64,000 bases of DNA from Anthoceros angustus (Eukaryota > Streptophyta > Anthocerotopsida > Anthocerotales > Anthocerotaceae), in NCBI GenBank assembly GCA_010909165.1, contig MU008165.1, positions 1,798,001 to 1,862,000 of the forward strand. The letters run 5' to 3'. Below the pieces are notes generated by a model. The model was not told the DNA's origin and searched no databases. It saw only the letters and a program-made list of their open reading frames with translations. The first letter of the stretch is position 1. Each line of letters starts with the position of its first letter. Both the position numbers and the translations under genes were made by a program. Below are positions 59,043 through 64,000 of this stretch, in pieces.

Positions 59043-60264
59043 AGCTACCATCTGCAAACATAGAACTCATCGTAGATCAAGACATTAAGAAGGCCTATGT
59101 GAACAAAGCTTGAAGGAACAAACCACTAAAGGGTGACAAAGCCTTTTACATTCATAACATCAAACCCACGGAACACATCGGCGGTACCGATTACACGAAA
59201 GGATGGACGCAATGAACTTGAAAAATCGATCAGGTATGTATCACTAAATCTCAAACTCATTTGATAACCGATCATTGGACAGCCCTCATGATCCAACTCA
59301 CTATCCCAACTCATCAGCAAGCATATCAAAGGGAACCCCCATCTTCACTGCCTACCTACAAACCAATGAAGAAAACAGAGCAAGAAATCAACAAGACTCA
59401 AGATCACAAAATTTACCAACCTAAACACTATATTTGAATAAAAGCCCTGTGTGTGTGGAACCCCGCTGACATGGGACATGATGAATATAACGCTATATTA
59501 ATAAAAATTATTTAGATATAATTATCTTTCAATAAATATTCTACTATTTTAAAACTGTCCATGGGCAGCGGAATGTGGTACCAGAGTTGCAAATACATAT
59601 ATGTACATTGCTTCCTGCTACATATGGAGGGACCTGGCGGCTCCGGAAAACCCTACGGTGCACCGCGTGCAGGCTCTAGGCCACATGGCTATTCGCGGTG
59701 GACCCAACACCTGGCACCAGACGCGTGGAGATGGTGGTGGTGGACATCGGAACAAAAATCTAACATGGTGCAGTATTTTATGTCGTAGTGCTTGGGCGGT
59801 TCATGTCGGGCTTTCAGGAGCAACTGAGACTTCTGGCTTTGATACCTCGGGTATTCAGATGCGCCGATGAGGGCTTTTCAATTGATGCCCATGATCAAGC
59901 TTCGGTGGTCTTGGATTGTGAGTGGTTGCACGCTCCCGCAGAAGCGAGAAGGCTACAACATATTCTGCATGCCCTCACAAATTCTCGGATCTGTTGACCG
60001 AACTATGGGAGCGCGATTCAGGGCTCACGTTTTGACTGTTCTATCAGCCGGGTGCTGCAAGGATGGGCCACACTTGCGCAGGCCAGCTTAGAGGTGTCGG
60101 AGCTGCCGGCCTTTTGATCGTGAATCTTCACGAGCCTTTTCCTTCCCATCACAGATTCCCTGCCATCTTACATTTCTGTCCCTCCTACAAGCATGCAAAG
60201 GATATGTACCAAGCCCATGATTAGTCTGGAAAGGGAAATGGCCTTTCTATTGATCTTGGGCAAC
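59043..60264. other. Mostly gene-less
   Basis: A plus-strand frame near 59788-59997 (LLALIPRVFRCADEG...) looks protein-like but matches no family I know and has no exon partners. Confidence 0.3.
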
Positions 60265-60560
60265 TGCTTGGCAAGTACATAATTTCGCAAACTGCGGAAG
60301 CCTGGCAATCTGCTTTTCAAGACCAACTGCCCAACAAAGATGTGATGACATTGACTGCAACGATCGCAGGCAGGGTATGTTGAGTATGGGAACAGGAGTG
60401 AGGCCCCTGATCTCTGTCCAAGCAGCATAGCGTCCGCATGACTACATTACCTTTGAATGAGTCCTTTAAGCATGGACGAACGCAGGAAAACCGTTTATCA
60501 AGGAAAGCAGGTCCATTCGCAGATCAGGACTGCAATGTATGCCAAACATTGGCCTCGGGA
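60265..60560 (+). pseudogene. Decayed PPR fragment
   Basis: Across frameshifts and stops the plus strand reads NCGSLA, then QLPNKDVMTLTATIAG, EYGNRSEA, and QGKQVHSQIRTAM, the successive signatures of PLS-type PPR repeats. It seems to be another stranded piece of the same PPR subfamily. Confidence 0.6.
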
Positions 60561-60838
60561 TTAGAGAATGCACATAATCGTGTTTAACAGAAATTGCCAT
60601 CAAATCTGCACACGAGAAGTCTGTAAAGTGTGCAAACCAAGCATTTTGCTGAATTTCCAGGAAGGTAAGAATTGGGGGTACCACCATTAGTGTAGTTGGC
60701 TTCCGCAGCAGGAGAGGTTATAACTGAAAGCCAATACTAAACATAGTGCTGCTCAGCTTCCCATCGCTCGATATCTGCTCTTTCAAACAGAGCACATTTA
60801 TCTTGGCTGTGACAAGGCGCACACGTATAACCACAGAG

Positions 60839-63265
60839 TCAGGGTGAAAATTTTACCCTGCCAACCAGGGAGGAGAAGCAGAAACGTGACAAGTTCCACA
60901 CATACCCAAAATGCTTGTAGTTGTCAATCTTGGCAAGGCAGATGAAGCAGAAATAGGAACAACAATAAGTGCAGTACATCTTGTTGCAGCCACCATCCTT
61001 CTGTATTGCGATGTTACAGGTTGGACAGCGAGTTGAGTTGGCATTCACAACCTTCAAACTAAGAAGGTCATTCAGGCGATCCTGCTCTTTCTTCCGTTGA
61101 GCTGCACCCATTTGAGATCTTCTTTGACGTTCCTGCACCAATTAAACATTTGAGACTTCCTTTCACGTTCCTGCAGCAACATGCTGCCCAAAAAACAGGA
61201 TACAACCTTACACAACGACAACTCCACTGCTAACGTACAAACACACCTGTATAATGGCAAGCATCTCATCCGAAGATGCACATTTGTCAATGACATGCCA
61301 TTGGGCGCGACAGATGCTACAGAAACTGTAGAAACACTTCCCACATTGAACATGATGATCTTCATCTTCGATGCATGCCATCTGACACCGAGGACAATAC
61401 TCAATATCTGTCATAGAATCCAACGCTCTTTGCAATGTCAGGTCCTCCCATCGTTGGAAATCTAAGGCAGTAAGCAGCTCTTTCAGCAAAAAAGGGGGAA
61501 TTTGTTGTTTGCAACTAGTGTCGGGGCATATAATCTTGTTGACTGATCCTTCTTTCACCAGGCCTCCACAATACTGCCTCATGCATGCACGACAAGAAGT
61601 GTGACAACAAGACAACCTTGTAAACTCTTTCCCTGCATGAGGAATGAAGGCACAGGATAGAAAGGAAATGAGTACACACAACCTAATCGGACAGATCAGA
61701 CCTGGAAATCAAACACAACCCTCACACAGGAACCATTCCTACGTGAAAATCCAAAGGAACAAGTTCATCACATTCAGCATGCTACACGGAAAAATAAGCC
61801 ATATTGGTCTGTGCGCAAAGAGCTTCCAGTACCTGGAAATTCTGCCAGACAAATGTTGCATGAGTGCAAGGAGGCACAAAATCTTTGGTAGAGCTTCTCT
61901 TCGTTGTAGCTCAATAAACGAGGAACAACCACATCCACTGAATGGCACCCAGAAATAGCCCGAACATTGAATGGCCTCTGGGCACCTGAAGTCTCTGACA
62001 ATCCCAAAATCACCTTGTCGCAGAACCCAAGATGATTCAGATAGTTTTCCTGCAACCACGAAACCCATGCATAGCAAACTACTTGCCCTCGTTGATCCTT
62101 CCAGATGGAATCCAGGACCCTACAAAGGCTGGCAAGACTAGATTGTTGTAACCACCAACTCATCAAAACAAAGTTTGGAGGGGATCGCGATGGATAGGTC
62201 GGAGGAAAGGTGCACATGAAAGTGATAGGTGGAAGGAACTGGACCGCAAAGTCATGTACATTGCCCTCATACTCCGACCTATCACTCTTGGAGGCAGAAG
62301 TACTACCATCCCTAGAGCTGGAATTTTCGGGAGTGTCAGAGCTCTGACCAGAAGTAGAGCTTTCAGCAGGTGGAAGGGAAAGCGATGGCAGCTCTGCAGA
62401 CACCATCACTTTATCCGGAGTCTCCACATGAATAGATATCTGAAAGTATCATACAAAAGAGTTAGACCTGGGTTAACACCACACCCCTTCTCCAGGAATC
62501 TCCCAAGATGACATGCAAAGACACACAATGCACGTTGATTCCCCAGGGACTGCACCGCTTTTCTACATACCGCAAACATCTGACAGGTACAAAACAGAGA
62601 AACAGCAAGAATACCGTGAAAACAGAAGGCCACCCCTCTTCTGTATTGACAACCGTCAAATCTTCCCCAAATATGGCCTGCAAAACCATCATCTGCAACA
62701 CGCGCGACGCGCATCAAACAGGAGCCACCTTGCTACTCACCCCGAGCAGCCAAGCACATTGCGGTCAAGCACATACCTCATCTTCCTGTTCCTGTCTGTT
62801 GGCCTCCACCTCAGCTGCCTCCATGGCATGACCGCCTGTAGCGATGGACAGCTGCCTCAATCTCGCTGCCACCAATTCCTCGTTAAAAGCAACACCATTC
62901 CCCCCTGAAACCTTTTCCTCTCCCTTGATCTTGTCCTCCTGAGAAGGTGCAGGTTCCGACTCATTCAACGCACATGATTCAGCCTGATTCCTTGCATCTG
63001 CCTTCTCTGCAACACGCCTAACCAGCACCTGCTGCTCAGAGGCACCCCCATTCGACGCAGTCACAGGAGGGTTCCTCTTTTTGGAACCCCGTGATCTACT
63101 CCTGCCCTTCGCACTAGGAGCTGGGAGTCTACTGACTTCAGCACCTTGCAAGTAGTCTGTCAACATGGTCGGCTGAGGAGGACGACTATAGCCCCAGTGA
63201 GGGCTTACGTTGCCGGTAGGAGACTCGGGAATCTCTTCCTCTATCCAAGAGACATCTCCATCCAT
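60839..63265 (-). CDS. RWD-RBR E3 ubiquitin ligase (RNF14 type)
   Basis: Six exons in phase (63265-62777, 62692-62615, 62439-61833, 61632-61247, 61132-60906, 60857-60839) encode about 601 aa. A basic, Ser-rich N-terminal third is followed by an RWD domain (VLQAIFGEDL, then PPTYPSRSPPNF and LDSIWKDQRGQVV). Next come RING1 (CNICLAEF, CCHTSCRACMRQYC), IBR (CPRCQMACIEDEDHHVQCGK) and RING2 (CPTCNIAIQKDGGCNKMYC). The Cys of DGGC is the expected acceptor of ubiquitin in the RBR relay mechanism. RNF14-type ligases act in the cytosol or nucleus, and in animals on stalled translation complexes; the plant role is less known. An upstream in-frame Met at 63481 would add 72 residues. The acceptor of exon 5 is duplicated (61109-61170), see findings. 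Confidence 0.9.
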
Positions 63266-63481
63266 GAGGTTGCGACCTGCTGCAGATCCGTGCTCCTCCA
63301 CACACCTGTGGCAGACAGAGGAACCAGGCCTGCGCCTTAAATTCCGCAAAATTCTGCAACACCACCGCCCTCTCAATTTTGCTGGAATCCTCGGAAGGAA
63401 ACCAGCAGTAGAGGTCACAAGCGCCCAAAATCGCGTAGCCCAGAGTACTCGCGATCCATCATCAGCGATGCAATCGGGCAA

Positions 63482-64000
63482 CTAGATCGGTGTAGCTCAG
63501 CTCTTCAATTCGTTGTCGTTCAGTCGGGATGCACTTCATGTACAATGTATACGTATGTACACTGACGTGGGCATATTGCTTAGCGTGGAGGACAAGGAAT
63601 GCAACAGAATTGCTACGATCCCGACTTCCGTGGACAACAGACGCCCTACAGTGGACCGATCATTTCAAAGGATTGTGTGGTAGCAAGAGCATAACTAGAG
63701 AGGAGGGGAGGGGTGAGTTATAATCAGGACCCAATTTATAGTAGACCTATGAATGATTTACCTTCCTACATATATAGACGACGCCCCCTTGCTCGAGATC
63801 TGGGCAAATTCACTCCCGACGCAAAGCATGCACAATCTCACAACCTCACAAGGTCGTGACTCAAAGCATGCACAATTTTATAACCTCTCAACCTCTCGAC
63901 GCTCTATTCCGTCGTTCATTGAGGATTCGCAGACAACGTTCTCGAGTCTAGTTATCTACATGCTTTAGATTACTGTGTGTCTTTGACTCAAGGACTTAGG
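63482..64000. other. Upstream region of the RBR ligase gene
   Basis: Probable promoter. A direct repeat (CTCAAAGCATGCACAAT or close) occurs at 63821 and 63860. No gene seen. Confidence 0.4.

Noticed and set aside
57061-64000. CRISPR-like spacing of repeats (30, 33 and 38 bp)
   Set aside because: Units are directly adjacent with no variable spacers, and the DNA is plant nuclear.

Overview
This window is nuclear DNA from a land plant, most likely a seed-free lineage (fern, lycophyte or bryophyte); the species cannot be fixed from sequence alone. The evidence is spliced genes with short GT-AG introns (about 60-150 bp), two long DYW-type pentatricopeptide (PPR) genes plus a long P-class PPR gene, plant-only families (AAE15/16 acyl-ACP synthetase, TOM2A tetraspanin, DSI-1VOC, EDM2-type PHD, polyphenol oxidase C-terminal domain), and remnants of copia, gypsy and LINE elements. 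I rebuilt the gene models by hand from splice sites, reading phase and family homology. Where an exon chain stays in phase over many introns I treat the model as strong.

Layout: 0-0.45 kb, last exon of a polyphenol oxidase. 1-3.4 kb, gene-poor DNA bounded by a 35-bp inverted repeat and rich in GC palindromes. 3.4-11.7 kb, a 3.2-kb tandem duplication whose second copy runs into an intact 18-exon AAE15/16-like gene (736 aa) and whose first copy is a broken 5' half. 12.3 kb, a strong hairpin. 12.7-16.2 kb, a coiled-coil protein gene with an internal 0.94-kb duplication. 16.3-23.7 kb, two paralogous DYW PPR genes head to head. 24.3-26.8 kb, a P-class PPR gene. 27.1-28.5 kb, a short EDM2-like PHD protein. 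29-39 kb, repeat-rich DNA: minisatellites, a rearranged and tandemly duplicated copia remnant, and a 5S-like short repeat. 40.3-42.0 kb, a two-exon polytopic membrane protein. 42.7-47 kb, a second 5S-like repeat, a 0.78-kb palindrome, and gypsy and LINE remnants. 47.5-48.5 kb, a small CDPK-like kinase in AT-rich DNA. 49-56 kb, a PPR fragment, a DSI-1VOC glyoxalase-fold gene, and two convergent TOM2A-type tetraspanin genes. 56.6-59 kb, a cluster of minisatellites. 60.3 kb, a decayed PPR fragment. 60.8-63.3 kb, an RWD-RBR E3 ubiquitin ligase.

The genes do not form one pathway. Several are predicted to act in organelles: the AAE15/16-like enzyme in plastids, and the three PPR proteins in plastid or mitochondrial RNA processing and C-to-U editing. 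The others act in membranes (tetraspanins, polytopic protein), chromatin (EDM2-like) and protein turnover or signalling (RBR ligase, kinase). The strongest themes are local gene duplication (DYW pair, tetraspanin pair, AAE half-copy, coiled-coil exons) and tandem copies that differ mainly by short insertions and deletions. That second pattern could be biology or an assembly artefact and should be settled first.
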